Shown one piece after another: positions 6,106-14,551 of a stretch of 33,019 nt of DNA. Source of the stretch: a virus; the IMG/VR virus record IMGVR_UViG_3300044816_000186, positions 1 to 33,019 of that record; one strand, 5' to 3'. Under the pieces are notes generated by a model. The model saw only the letters and a program-made list of their open reading frames with translations, was not told where the DNA came from and did no database searches. The position numbers and the translations under genes are program-made. Numbering within the stretch: the first letter of the stretch is position 1; each line of letters starts with the position of its first letter.

Positions 6106-9071
6106 TATATCCTCGGTCCTTGAATATCGACGCTGCCGATTTCGGTGACGAAGCTGTCGCCCTCGATCGCGGTGCCGGCAGCACCGCCGGCGCCGCCGGC
6201 CACACCGCCTGCACCGGCGACACCGCCCGCTCCGGCCGCGCCGCCGTCGCCGCCGCGGCGGCCGCTATTGTTGCCGTTGCCGCCGACGCCGGCCGCGTCC
6301 GCGCTGCCGTCGCCGCCCTTGGCGCCGCCGCCGCGCTTGGTGCCGCCCAGACCGGGTTTCTGGCCCTGCCCGCCGCCGCCGCCGCCGCCGGACGAGCCCG
6401 CATTATCGACGACGCTGACCGCCGCGCCGCCGCCACCGCCGCCGCCGCCGCCCCAGATTTTGCCGTCGCCGTCGAGATCGACCGCCACCCGCACCTTCAG
6501 CGCAGGGCCGCCGCCGGCGCCGGCGGTGGCGACGATATCGCTGGTGCCGCCATCGGCGTTGATATCCTTGAAGGCGCCGCGGCCGCCGCCGCCGCCCTTG
6601 CCCTCGATGCGCCCGCGCACCACGATGGTGAGCGCGATGCCGGCCGGCCAATCGCCGGTGTCGAAGGCGAAGCCACCGACCGCATTGGAGCCGACGATGA
6701 CACCGGCATTGATCACGCAGGTCACTGCGATGCCCGCGGTAGGATCGGGATAGAGGATGTCGTGCTGCGCGCGCCAATTGAAGTTGTTGGTGGCGGTGTC
6801 GATAATGACGAAGCGGTTATTCGGGTCCCAACTGGCGCTGCCGGAGAACAGCATCTCTTCGGCATCGACCATGATCGTCGCCGGCCCCGGCTTCAGCCGC
6901 ACGATCTGGATCGGGCTGACCGCCTCCGCGCCGGCGGCATCCTGTAGGCATTGCGCCGAAATCCGATAGCCGCCACCCAGCACCGGCGGCAGGCTCGACC
7001 GCATGACCGCGAAGCCGACCGAGCGCGGCGGGTCGCGGAAGCGCGCCAGCAGGATGGCGTTCAAGCGGGCAGCGCCGGCGCCGCCGAACTGCGGGATGAA
7101 ACGCGCCTTCACGACCCTGATGGCGGCCGCGCCGTAATCGCTTTCCGCCGCGGCATCGACGGTTTCCAGCACCGAGCGGTAATTGTCGAGATCGTCGACC
7201 CGCTTGGTCGGATCGATCATGCCGTAATAAGTCTGCACCCGCGAGATGCGCTTGTCCGGCTGCTCCTTCACTTCCAGCGTCTCGGCGATGCGGTTGCGGG
7301 CGGTAAACAGATCGCTATCGGAGGCGACTTCGCGGATCACCCGCAGGCGGAGTTTCTGCGCGGTATCGTCCCACCAATGCGCCAGACCGGTCTGCTCGAT
7401 CAGTTCCTCCACCAGCGTCTTGACCGGCGTCGGCTCCGGGATGGTGGCGGTATAGAGCTGCCCCAAAAACGATCCGGTTTCGAGCAGCCAGTCGTCGACC
7501 GGGATGAAGCCGGCCGGGACGCCGGCATAATCCTGCTCCAGGGCGCGGATGATGGCGGCCGCGTCCTGCGCGACGAAGCGCAAGACCACCTGGGCGCGGT
7601 CCTGCGCCTCGTGCGCCGCGGCCTGGGTGCCGAGCTGGCCGCGCACCAAAGTCAGAGCATCGGACGATTGTTCGTAGCCGACCGCGGGAAAGGCGAAAGC
7701 CGCCCCGCCGTAGCGCGCCACCCGCGAGATGCGGACATTGTCGATCCAGCCGTCCCAGCCGTCGGCGCTGGACTGGCCCAGCCCGATGCGCAGGATGGCG
7801 GAAAAATTCGGGATGGCGACCACGGCCGTGGCGCTGGCGACCACGGCCCCGGAGACGAACAGCGTCCAGACATTGCCGAAGCGCTCGACCGCGACATGCC
7901 GGTAGGCCGCCGTGGTGACCTGGCCGGCGGCGGACGCCAGCGCCAGCAATGTGGTTGTGCTGACAATGTCGAAATTGAGCGACCCATTGGCCTTCACATA
8001 GAGCCGCCAGCGCGCGGTGGTGCCGGCGGCATGGCTGACGATGTCATGCTCGGCGGTCAGGCTGCGCGGCTTGACGAAGCCGTCGATGGTGAAATTGCCG
8101 GCGAAGGTCCAGTCGTCGCTGTCGGCCGCGCTGAAGCCGTCTCCGGTGCCGTCGAGCTCGACCGACGCCGTGCCGATCTTGACCGCGCCGACGCCGGCGG
8201 CGAGCGCGGCGCCGCCGATCCGGGTCAGCGTCCGCGCAAAGCCGCTGCTGTCGACGGCGACGATGTCGCCATCGGCGCCGTCGAATTTAGCATAGAGTAG
8301 CGTGTTGGCGTCGTTGCCGGCGGCGGCGTCGCGGGTGAAACCCACGATCTCCTTGCCGCCGATGCAGAGATAGCCGGTCTGCGGATATTCGCCGTTGCCG
8401 ATGCCGGCCGGCAGTAGGCTCGCCGCGGTCGCGGCGGCGGTGATGGCGACGGCGAGATGCCCGTTGGACAATGCGGGCGCCTGCGCGCGGTCGCTGTCCA
8501 AGAGCTTCAGCGGATCCTTGGCGATCAAGGTGAACAAGCCGGCAGCGGATGGGCCGTCGAAGGATTCCACCACATAATGCCGGGCTTCCATGGCGGCGAG
8601 CGCGTCGCCGAGAGCGCCCTGGTACCAGCGCACGCCGCGACCGCGCAAAAACGGCTGGCGCGCGCGGAACTTGCCGAACAGCGTGCCCTGCTCATAGGGA
8701 TCGTAGGGCCGCTCCGCGGCGTATTTGTCGAAGCCGGCGCCGGTGTCGGAATGCTTATGGTCGCCCAGCACCACGGTGAGCACCGCGCGCTCGCCGAGGC
8801 CCTCTCCGAGCGAGACGCGGCCGGGCGCGCAATCGATCTCGCCTTCGATGCACGGGATGCAATCGATCGTGCGCGGCAGATAGTCGGCGTCGACGGCGAA
8901 GCGCAACGTGACCTCTTGCTCGCTGTAATGCGCGCGGTCCTGGCAGGTCGCCTTGGTGTTGAAGCATTTGGCAGCGCCGGTGACGCCGAGCGCAGCGGTG
9001 CACGGCGCCACGCCGTAGGTCAGCGCGCAAGTGGGGATGTCGAGCTCGACATAGCTCAGCGCCTTGGTCAC
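6105..9071 (-). CDS. Tail hub/tip protein with inserted LamG domain and glycine-rich C-terminus
   Basis: The 988-residue protein starts at GTG (9071), overlapping the previous stop as GTGA. The N-terminus is cysteine-rich (Cys15, 24, 36, 43, 71, 74, 81; 'AAKCFNTKATCQDRAHY'), typical of tail hub proteins in alphaproteobacterial siphophages. At about 254-465 a LamG-like jelly roll is inserted (LYAKFDGADGD; FTIDGFVKPRS; HVAVERFGNVWTLFVSG; GWIDNVRISRVARY). It interrupts a hairpin whose halves, CIGGKEIVGFTR and DALTLVRGQLGTQAAAH, would otherwise be contiguous. The hub fold then resumes to about 800. From about 822 to 968 the chain is dominated by Gly/Ala with nine-Gly runs, like the polyglycine adhesin tips of T-even gp38-type proteins. 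The role is tail-tip assembly plus receptor binding. Confidence 0.88.
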   Translation of the reverse strand: MTKALSYVELDIPTCALTYGVAPCTAALGVTGAAKCFNTKATCQDRAHYSEQEVTLRFAVDADYLPRTIDCIPCIEGEIDCAPGRVSLGEGLGERAVLTVVLGDHKHSDTGAGFDKYAAERPYDPYEQGTLFGKFRARQPFLRGRGVRWYQGALGDALAAMEARHYVVESFDGPSAAGLFTLIAKDPLKLLDSDRAQAPALSNGHLAVAITAAATAASLLPAGIGNGEYPQTGYLCIGGKEIVGFTRDAAAGNDANTLLYAKFDGADGDIVAVDSSGFARTLTRIGGAALAAGVGAVKIGTASVELDGTGDGFSAADSDDWTFAGNFTIDGFVKPRSLTAEHDIVSHAAGTTARWRLYVKANGSLNFDIVSTTTLLALASAAGQVTTAAYRHVAVERFGNVWTLFVSGAVVASATAVVAIPNFSAILRIGLGQSSADGWDGWIDNVRISRVARYGGAAFAFPAVGYEQSSDALTLVRGQLGTQAAAHEAQDRAQVVLRFVAQDAAAIIRALEQDYAGVPAGFIPVDDWLLETGSFLGQLYTATIPEPTPVKTLVEELIEQTGLAHWWDDTAQKLRLRVIREVASDSDLFTARNRIAETLEVKEQPDKRISRVQTYYGMIDPTKRVDDLDNYRSVLETVDAAAESDYGAAAIRVVKARFIPQFGGAGAARLNAILLARFRDPPRSVGFAVMRSSLPPVLGGGYRISAQCLQDAAGAEAVSPIQIVRLKPGPATIMVDAEEMLFSGSASWDPNNRFVIIDTATNNFNWRAQHDILYPDPTAGIAVTCVINAGVIVGSNAVGGFAFDTGDWPAGIALTIVVRGRIEGKGGGGGRGAFKDINADGGTSDIVATAGAGGGPALKVRVAVDLDGDGKIWGGGGGGGGGAAVSVVDNAGSSGGGGGGGQGQKPGLGGTKRGGGAKGGDGSADAAGVGGNGNNSGRRGGDGGAAGAGGVAGAGGVAGGAGGAAGTAIEGDSFVTEIGSVDIQGPRI

Positions 9072-9877
9072 GAAATACCCCGCATCTGCAACTCGATCTC
9101 GATCAGGTGGCTGGGATCGGACGGCACCGGCTGCGGATCGTTGATCAGCACGGCGAAGCCGGATTCACGCGGGTAGGTCTGCGGCCGCCAGCCGAAGAAG
9201 AACGGCCGCTCCTGCGCGGCCGCGAGGAAAGGCTCCATCTGCGCGCGATACCAATCCGGATCGAGCAGCATGAACTTGGCCGGCGCCTCGCGGTATTCGC
9301 CGATGACGATGCGGCCGAGGAAATCGCCGCTCTCGGCGCGGCCGTTCACCACGCTGGTCTTGCGGGCGAATTTCAGCGGGGTGTGATCGACATAGAGTCC
9401 GCGCTCCATCACCAGCAGTTTTCCGGCATAGAGCACGGCGGCGCGCGGCGGCGCGGCGCCCGGCTGCAGCCGCAGGATGATTTCGTACAGCGAGCGCGGC
9501 GCGAAGCGGAAGATCACCGGGGCATCGTCCGCCAGGATCGCCGGCTGCACGATCTCGACCGCGGCGGCGCCGGCGGAGGCGCGGCCTTCCACCGACAATG
9601 CGATCGCCGCGCTGCCGAAATTATGCCGCGCCACCGCGATATAATCGAGCGGCGCGGCCGCGTCGGTCAGCAGCGCGACGGTTTGCGCACCGGCATCGGC
9701 GCCGCGCCATTCCAGCGAGGTATTGGGATTGGCGAGATTGCCGACCGGGAAGCCCGCCGCCTCGGTGTCGGCGGTGAGCAGCCCGGCGCTGACGATGTTG
9801 TGCCATCCCACGATCGGGTTGTCGGCTCCGTAGACCTGGACCTCGGAGAGGACCAGGGTATTGGAAAGAACGATCAT
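9068..9877 (-). CDS. Phage tail protein downstream of tape measure, probable distal tail component, 269 aa
   Basis: The protein begins MIVLSNTLVLSEVQVYGADN and is rich in beta strands. Recognisable stretches include NPNTSLEWRGADAG (a discoidin-like 'loss of symmetry' start) and DYIAVARHNFGSAA. In the second half, KTSVVNGRAESGDFLGRIV and ERPFFFGWRPQTYPRE appear. I have seen this combination in proteins that follow the tape measure in alphaproteobacterial siphophages, where they are annotated simply as phage tail protein. Gene order (tape measure, this gene, tail hub) makes a distal tail or baseplate-like protein the best inference. It starts one base after the tape-measure stop and overlaps the hub gene by 4 bases. 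Confidence 0.82.
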   Translation of the reverse strand: MIVLSNTLVLSEVQVYGADNPIVGWHNIVSAGLLTADTEAAGFPVGNLANPNTSLEWRGADAGAQTVALLTDAAAPLDYIAVARHNFGSAAIALSVEGRASAGAAAVEIVQPAILADDAPVIFRFAPRSLYEIILRLQPGAAPPRAAVLYAGKLLVMERGLYVDHTPLKFARKTSVVNGRAESGDFLGRIVIGEYREAPAKFMLLDPDWYRAQMEPFLAAAQERPFFFGWRPQTYPRESGFAVLINDPQPVPSDPSHLIEIELQMRGIS

Positions 9878-9878
9878 G

Positions 9879-12062
9879 CTAAGACAATCTCAGACGATAG
9901 CCGTCCGCGACCATGTCGTTGATGCCGTCCACGATTCCCCGCAGCCATTCGCGATCGAAGCCGCTGCGCGCTTTCACGTTCAGCGTAATCACGGCGGGTG
10001 GACCAGAACCGCCGCCGAGCGGCTCCGCGATGTCGGCTGACCGATATCTGGACAGATCTCCGCCCTGCGCGAAGCGAGGGATGGCGCCGGCGTTGATGGC
10101 TTCCAGCAGTCCATGGTTGTTACGCGCATCCTCAGCGTTGACGACGTATTCGCCGTTCGACAACCAGGACAGAATAGAATCCGAAGTGCCGGTGCCCTCG
10201 CCGGCAATCGCCCCGCCCGACGCCTTCCGCCCCACGCCGCCTACGTCGGCGCCCAACACCCCGGCCATGACCGATCCGCCGCCCGAGAAACCGAAGAGGA
10301 AGCCGCCGATGAGCCGGAATAGCGCCGCCTTGATGGTCATCGCGATCAGGTCGCGGACGATCGACTGCGCGAGCTTGCTAAACGCCTGTTTTGTATTTGC
10401 CGACCCGGTGGCGATGTCGGTGAGAGCATCCGCCGCGGAATCAAGTGAGCGCGTGGAGAAGCTGTCGAGCTGCTTGTGCAGATTTGTTACGTCGTCGATG
10501 GCCGTGGTCAGGCTCGGAAACCGGATTTGCTGGAGTCTCTGAGCATATTTTTCGGCTGACAGGTTACCCGTGTCGTGGAGCAGATTCGTCTCCGCGACTT
10601 TCAAGTTATATTGCTCTGTCGAGGACTTCAGTCCATCGATCACCTTGGCTGCCTGGTTGCGGAGCAACTCATCGTTGAGAAGCTGAAGCTCCGGCGATAG
10701 CTCGGAAACCGACGTGACCGCCGCGTGCCCCGCCGTTCCGAAAAGGTTCAGGCCCTGCGCCATTTCCGGGAAGCCGGGAGCCAGCGCCTTGAAGTCATCG
10801 TTCAAAATCCGCGTCTTGAAACTCAGATCCTCGATCGCCTTTTGGACATCAGGCGAGATCGGGTTGGGCGCCGGTGTAACGGTTAACGTTGCCGGCGCCG
10901 GAGGCGCGTTGCTCTCAGCCAGGATCAGGCTCCGGAATTTTGCTTCCGTGTCCTCGAGATCGTCCCGGTATTTTTCGAGGTTTTTTCTCTGCGCGGCCGT
11001 GCGGTCCTCGACCGGGACCGCTTCTATCCTGCTGATCTGATTGCGCAGATACACCAGGTCGGTATTGAGGATTTTTATTTTATCGGAGGCCGCGACCGAG
11101 GCTGTCAAAAGGCCCAGGACACCGCCGATGACTGCTCCCGGAACGCCGAAGGTGGCGCCGATGCGCATGCCCGCGAAAGCCGCGGTGATTTTCAGAACGT
11201 CTTCTTTATGCGACACCATCCAGGTTATGAGCTTGCCCAAGCTCTCGGCGATATTGCGGACGCCGTTCTGGAACTCCGCAGACGTGAATGTCGCCCGCAG
11301 ATCCTTCATGGCAGGCAACGCGCCAACCGCGATGTTGACCCCGGCGACCTTCAGCGCGGTGCCAAGCCGGTCGAATTCATCATTGGCATCCGACGCCTGC
11401 TTTAGCGTCTCATCGCTGAGCACAAGACCCATGCGATGGGCTTCATCCGCCATCTTGGCGAGATAGGCCGAGCCTTGCACCAAGGTGGGCAATAGCTTCT
11501 GAGCGGACTTACCGAACAGATCGGTGGAAATTTGGGCGCGCTGCATCGGATCGGCGATACCGCCAATGCGATCCGCGATCAGGTTGAAAACCTGGTCGGT
11601 TTTCATCCGCCTGATCGATTCCATCGAAATACCGAGTTGCCCGAGAGCCCTCGATGTCTCGTTGACACCGAGCTGCGCTTCGCCGAGCCGCTTGCTGAGC
11701 TGCAGTAGCGTCCTGTCGAATTCTTCCGTGCTCACGCCGGCGATGCCGGCAGCGTAGCGCAGCTCCTGCAGCGCCCGGGCGCCTATCCCTATCATGTCGG
11801 CGGTTTCGCCGATGCTGTCGCCGAACTGCACGGAGCGCTTGATAAGCGAGATGAAAGCCCCGCCAGCGATGCCGATGGCAGCGTTGCGCAGGTTGAATAT
11901 CTCACCGACAGCTTTGTTGGCGCTGTTCCGGAACGCCAGCATCCCACGCTGCATCTGCGCCGAAGCAGAATTGACGATAGACCTGATCCTGCCCATATCG
12001 GCTTCGATTTCGGCGGCGTTGGCCCGAACCGAAACCCGCAGCGCGCCGACTTCTTCTGCCAT
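9879..12062 (-). CDS. Tail tape measure protein
   Basis: The 727-residue protein sets tail length and is ejected with DNA. The N-terminus (MAEEVGALRVSVRANAAEIE, ADMGRIRSIVNSASAQMQRG) is the standard 'lambda-like/TP901' tape-measure opening of amphipathic helices. A hydrophobic patch follows at about 60-76 (AAIGIAGGAFISLIKRS), then the DMIGIGARALQELRYAA region seen in many tape measures. Further helical segments run to about 560. Two Gly-rich hydrophobic stretches occur at about 575-620 (LIGGFLFGFSGGGSVMAGVL), followed by ASGGAIAGEGTGTSDSIL and LSNGEYVVNA, a conserved C-terminal tape-measure element. The length implies a tail of roughly 100 nm by the usual 1.5 angstrom per residue rule. It lies directly after the two chaperone frames. 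Confidence 0.95.
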   Translation of the reverse strand: MAEEVGALRVSVRANAAEIEADMGRIRSIVNSASAQMQRGMLAFRNSANKAVGEIFNLRNAAIGIAGGAFISLIKRSVQFGDSIGETADMIGIGARALQELRYAAGIAGVSTEEFDRTLLQLSKRLGEAQLGVNETSRALGQLGISMESIRRMKTDQVFNLIADRIGGIADPMQRAQISTDLFGKSAQKLLPTLVQGSAYLAKMADEAHRMGLVLSDETLKQASDANDEFDRLGTALKVAGVNIAVGALPAMKDLRATFTSAEFQNGVRNIAESLGKLITWMVSHKEDVLKITAAFAGMRIGATFGVPGAVIGGVLGLLTASVAASDKIKILNTDLVYLRNQISRIEAVPVEDRTAAQRKNLEKYRDDLEDTEAKFRSLILAESNAPPAPATLTVTPAPNPISPDVQKAIEDLSFKTRILNDDFKALAPGFPEMAQGLNLFGTAGHAAVTSVSELSPELQLLNDELLRNQAAKVIDGLKSSTEQYNLKVAETNLLHDTGNLSAEKYAQRLQQIRFPSLTTAIDDVTNLHKQLDSFSTRSLDSAADALTDIATGSANTKQAFSKLAQSIVRDLIAMTIKAALFRLIGGFLFGFSGGGSVMAGVLGADVGGVGRKASGGAIAGEGTGTSDSILSWLSNGEYVVNAEDARNNHGLLEAINAGAIPRFAQGGDLSRYRSADIAEPLGGGSGPPAVITLNVKARSGFDREWLRGIVDGINDMVADGYRLRLS

Positions 12063-12064
12063 CC

Positions 12065-12361
12065 TCAGTGATCCAGCTTGTTGTTGCGGAGATCCGCGCC
12101 GCCGAAGCGCAAGTTGAGCGTTTCAACCACGCGCATTATTTCTTCAGGCGATTGGCGGCGAACGGAGCGACCTGTGGCGTCAAGTTTTCGCAGGTCGCTA
12201 TTCAGGTCACCGCCGCCCAGCCGCGGTTTGCGCGCATACCAGGCGGCTTTGAACGCGGTAAAAAGATCGTGGCGATAGCGATTGCGATCCCTGTCCGACA
12301 CGGCCTGGCAATAAAGCCGCGTGATATAAGGCGTAGAGTCCCAGAATTCTGACTCCCGCAT
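12065..12361 (-). CDS. Tail assembly chaperone, downstream frame (GT-type extension)
   Basis: This reading frame, counted from its first ATG, has 98 residues beginning MRESEFWDSTPYITRLYCQA. It is in the -1 frame relative to the upstream chaperone gene. The frame is open upstream of the ATG to the A-run at 12402-12406 and would add NLVLAGLEDSIAAG before MRESEF. The sequence 'EDSIAAGMRESEFWDSTPYI' matches the typical small tail-chaperone extension pattern (helix, then 'FW.LTPRE'). It is therefore more likely expressed as a frameshift fusion with the preceding gene, as lambda gpGT is, than as a separate protein. The chaperone coats the tape measure during tail assembly. It ends 2 bases before the tape-measure ATG. 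Confidence 0.75.
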   Translation of the reverse strand: MRESEFWDSTPYITRLYCQAVSDRDRNRYRHDLFTAFKAAWYARKPRLGGGDLNSDLRKLDATGRSVRRQSPEEIMRVVETLNLRFGGADLRNNKLDH

Positions 12362-12364
12362 ACC

Positions 12365-12408
12365 GGCGGCGATCGAGTCTTCTAGTCCCGCCAGAACAAG
12401 ATTTTTGC
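12365..12408 (-). other. Probable -1 ribosomal frameshift signal between the tail chaperone frames
   Basis: On the minus strand the end of the upstream chaperone reads GCA AAA ATC TTG, with five A residues at 12406-12402. A -1 slip on A-AAA moves translation to the frame of the downstream ORF before the zero-frame TAG at 12384-12382. About nine bases 3' of the A-run, GGCGG (12392-12388) can pair with CCGCC (12369-12365), a possible stimulatory stem. The heptamer is not a canonical X-XXY-YYZ, so the efficiency is unclear. Confidence 0.6.
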
Positions 12409-12771
12409 GAGCGCCGGCGGGAGGCGCCCCCGCGGAGGGTTTTGGTCCGGCAGCGCCGGCACCTCCCCCATCCCATGGAATGTCCGCTTCATACCGAGCG
12501 CGATCGCTTCAGTCGCCGAGACGATCGGCGGCGATGCGTCGATAACCATCTCCGCGGTCACCCCCGGCCAGGAGTTACGCAGACCGATCGCCAGCGTCTT
12601 GGCGAGAACCTGCAAATCGAGCGTACCGATAGCCTGGTTGATCCTAACATCGAACTCGGTGCCGAGGATTTCCTGCAAAAGCGCGATGCCGCTCCATCCG
12701 AACCAAAGGATATGCTTCTCACCCCCGATCCGGAACGGAACGTCGCCGCGATGACCATTTGCTGTACTCAT
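12382..12771 (-). CDS. Tail assembly chaperone, upstream frame (gpG/GTA TAC-like)
   Basis: The protein has 129 residues and begins MSTANGHRGDVPFRIGGEKH. The pattern NGHRGDVPF...GG..H.L.FGWSGIALLQEILG, then LAIGLR, WPGVTAEMVIDASPPIVSAT, is that of the small tail-assembly chaperones of gene transfer agents and alphaproteobacterial siphophages ('NP.RGEV...G'). It is expected to bind the tape measure and help polymerise the tail tube. It sits between tail tube and tape measure, the universal siphophage position. Its last codons carry the A-rich slip site that would allow a longer fusion with the next frame. The C-terminal tail GRLPPALAKILFWRD is short and basic. Confidence 0.85.
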   Translation of the reverse strand: MSTANGHRGDVPFRIGGEKHILWFGWSGIALLQEILGTEFDVRINQAIGTLDLQVLAKTLAIGLRNSWPGVTAEMVIDASPPIVSATEAIALGMKRTFHGMGEVPALPDQNPPRGRLPPALAKILFWRD

Positions 12772-12774
12772 GTC

Positions 12775-13209
12775 TTATAGCGAGCCAAGCGTTGGCTTGC
12801 CCGTCACCTTGATCGTGATCGCCACCGTCATTCGATCTTCGATCGGGATCGCATGGCCGAGGCCGGTGACAATCCCATTGAACAACCAATATGTCGCGCC
12901 GTCCGGGAACAGGAGCCGATAGGGCTGTTTGGTTTCGCTCTCGAAATCGGCGACCAGCAGAGCATGCGGATCGGTCGCGCCGGCGCTGGGAACCAGGGCG
13001 ATGGTTTCGCTGATCTCGCCGGCGTCCTTCATTCCTGGAATGAATTCCTTGTAATTACCATCGCTCAACGAGTGGCTGGCATCGATCGCCGCTCTGGTCA
13101 TGTCGGGACCAGAGATCTCGATAAGCTCACCCAGATCGGTAAAGACCGCGGGCGGCGTCTCCCGCTGAAGGCGCACGCCCTTGCCAATTTTCGCGGTGGT
13201 TTCGCCCAT
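12775..13209 (-). CDS. Major tail tube protein
   Basis: The 144-residue protein (MGETTAKIGKGVRLQRETPP...) forms the tail tube. It shows the usual tail-tube sequence profile: an extended N-terminus, ELIEISGPDMTRAAIDASHS, then SDGNYKEFIPGMKDAGEISE and FPDGATYWLFNGIVTGLGHA ending with DRMTVAITIKVTGKPTL. The 'D.S...G....PG..D.GE' element is highly characteristic of lambda gpV/TP901-1-type tail tube proteins. It follows the tail completion gene after 67 untranslated bases and has the best ribosome-binding site of the region (13218-13222), as expected for a protein needed in many copies. Confidence 0.92.
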   Translation of the reverse strand: MGETTAKIGKGVRLQRETPPAVFTDLGELIEISGPDMTRAAIDASHSLSDGNYKEFIPGMKDAGEISETIALVPSAGATDPHALLVADFESETKQPYRLLFPDGATYWLFNGIVTGLGHAIPIEDRMTVAITIKVTGKPTLGSL

Positions 13210-13217
13210 TTATCAAT

Positions 13218-13222
13218 CCTCC
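13218..13222 (-). promoter_or_regulatory. Strong Shine-Dalgarno site of the tail tube gene
   Basis: GGAGG on the minus strand lies 8 bases before the ATG at 13209, inside a 67-base leader that separates the tail tube gene from its neighbour. Most other genes here rely on overlapping stop-start junctions, so this site marks a separately initiated, high-output gene. I see no convincing promoter in the leader. Confidence 0.75.
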
Positions 13223-13276
13223 AAAGGAAGTGAAGTGCGCCCAATGCGCCGTACAGTTGTTGTGACGGGATGGCGG

Positions 13277-13684
13277 CTATGCGCTGATCGTCTCTTCAAA
13301 CCAGATCAAGTAGTCGCGGCTTACGCGGTATAACTTCGGCTCCGACTCGTACAAGGCGCGGCTGTTGTCGAGGAATATGCCCTGAATGGTGCTGTCGCCT
13401 ACGGCCCCACAGTAGCCGTCCAGACGGATCCTGATCTTCTCGGCGACCAAGCAGGCCTCGGCGAAAGTCAAAGCCCACGCATCGATCTGAAAGCGCGAAC
13501 CGCAAAGCTTCAGCGGCCCCTGCTGCGAGCTGTAGGGACGTTGCGCGCTTACCTCGAAATAGGTAACTGCGGGCAGCGCCGGATTTTGCGGGAGCTGCAG
13601 GGGATAGATGCGGGCGGCGCCAACATCGGCCGCCACCGACGCGTCCTCCAGCATCAGTGTGCGCAGGTCCGCGGCGATCGACAT
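13277..13684 (-). CDS. Tail completion/terminator protein (DUF3168-like)
   Basis: The 135-residue protein starts MSIAADLRTLMLEDASVAAD and continues VGAARIYPLQLPQNPALPAV. The pattern of an N-terminal helix, 'RIYPLQLPQNPALPAVTYF', a beta strand with DAWALTFAEACLVAEKIRIR, and a C-terminal RDYLIWFEE strand is typical of DUF3168/gp17-like tail completion proteins. They cap the tail tube and join it to the head connector. The start shares its A with the stop of the preceding gp10-like gene (TGATG), indicating translational coupling. Length and gene order are standard. Confidence 0.9.
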   Translation of the reverse strand: MSIAADLRTLMLEDASVAADVGAARIYPLQLPQNPALPAVTYFEVSAQRPYSSQQGPLKLCGSRFQIDAWALTFAEACLVAEKIRIRLDGYCGAVGDSTIQGIFLDNSRALYESEPKLYRVSRDYLIWFEETISA

Positions 13685-14214
13685 CAGCTTCCCGTGAAGA
13701 ATTTGGTCTGAGACTTAGACAGTTTTCCGGACGCCGTGCGTTTACGCATCCGCGCGACCGCCTTCCTCAGGACGGACCAGATTTCATCGCGCATGATCCC
13801 CAGCACCTTGCCGGAATTGCCGTCCCATGCCGGGCGCATGAAGGGCTCCGGCGGCATGATGCCGACATATTTTCCAGACTTGTGGTAACGCGGACCAGTT
13901 CCGAATTCGACCAGATGCCCATGCGCGCCGCGGGGATAGGAAGGCCCCGCATAAACCGCCACGTCACCCTTCCTGGCGATTCTCTTTTGCCGCTTGGACA
14001 GCGCCGTCGAGATCACTAGGCTGTTGAGCAGACCGTAATCCTTGACAGACTGATGCAGCACCGTGGTCTTCGCACTGTCGAGAACAGGCTGCAGCGCTTT
14101 CTTGCCGGCAGCTTTCACAACGGCATCGGTCAGGGATTTGGGCAATTGGTCGAATAGAGCAGCCAGTTCAGCCCCACCGTCGACCTTGGTCATAAAAACA
14201 TCGCGCCTAGCCAT
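13684..14214 (-). CDS. HK97 gp10-like minor tail/neck protein, 176 aa
   Basis: The protein reads MARRDVFMTKVDGGAELAAL, then FDQLPKSLTDAVVKAAGKKA and a Lys/Arg-rich helical part. The conserved block RKGDVAVYAGPSYPRGAHGH followed by LVEFGTGPRY is the hallmark of the HK97 gp10 family ('GHLVEFGT...Y'), and EPFMRPAWD comes after it. The family sits at the head-tail joint and is thought to act in tail-to-head attachment. I chose the ATG at 14214, which overlaps the previous gene by 8 bases; the internal Met (14193) is an alternative start because no clear ribosome site is visible for either. The C-terminus (KRTASGKLSKSQTKFF) is strongly basic. Confidence 0.9.
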   Translation of the reverse strand: MARRDVFMTKVDGGAELAALFDQLPKSLTDAVVKAAGKKALQPVLDSAKTTVLHQSVKDYGLLNSLVISTALSKRQKRIARKGDVAVYAGPSYPRGAHGHLVEFGTGPRYHKSGKYVGIMPPEPFMRPAWDGNSGKVLGIMRDEIWSVLRKAVARMRKRTASGKLSKSQTKFFTGS

Positions 14215-14551
14215 GGGTGATTGCCGTTTCGTTTCGCGCGCTGCAGTCGACCATGACACCTTCGCGGCGACCGAGTTCCCGCCGGTCCTGGATGTCGTAT
14301 ATGTTGCCATCAAAGACAATACGGTGCTTGGTCGTGACCGACTTCGTCAGATTTGACCACCGGAACTTGAACGAGCAGGCCGACTTGCCGATGAACTGCG
14401 AGGATTGAAACCGCTCCTGCCCGAAGTTCTCGATCTTCTGGGCCCATACCGTCGCCACGGTGATCCAGGACAAGACCTCTTCACCCGTTGCATTCTGGGT
14501 GACGGCCTGTTCCTGGATCTGAATGCGACGGTCGAGATCTCCGGCCTGCAT
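14207..14551 (-). CDS. Phage head closure/head-tail adaptor protein
   Basis: The 114-residue protein starts MQAGDLDRRIQIQEQAVTQN. The N-terminal 'AGxLxxRIxIQxxxxxxNxxGE' followed by W.TVATVWAQKIE is the signature of the SPP1 gp16/HK97 head-tail adaptor family (Phage_H_T_join). The second half holds FKFRWSNLTKSVTTKHRIVF and DGNIYDIQDRRELGRREG, the standard 'R.......I...YDI......GRR.g' end of this family. It plugs the connector and links it to the tail. The start shares a base with the upstream stop (TGATG). Confidence 0.92.
   Translation of the reverse strand: MQAGDLDRRIQIQEQAVTQNATGEEVLSWITVATVWAQKIENFGQERFQSSQFIGKSACSFKFRWSNLTKSVTTKHRIVFDGNIYDIQDRRELGRREGVMVDCSARNETAITHG

Noticed and set aside
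4465-6123. 552-codon open frame on the plus strand
   Set aside because: It is antiparallel to the SGNH tail protein, Arg/Gly/Ala-rich, without recognisable motifs; a typical shadow in GC-rich DNA.
12207-12476. 89-codon minus-strand frame across the chaperone junction
   Set aside because: It lies in the third frame, is Arg/Gly-rich and lacks chaperone features; the -1 fusion explains the region better.
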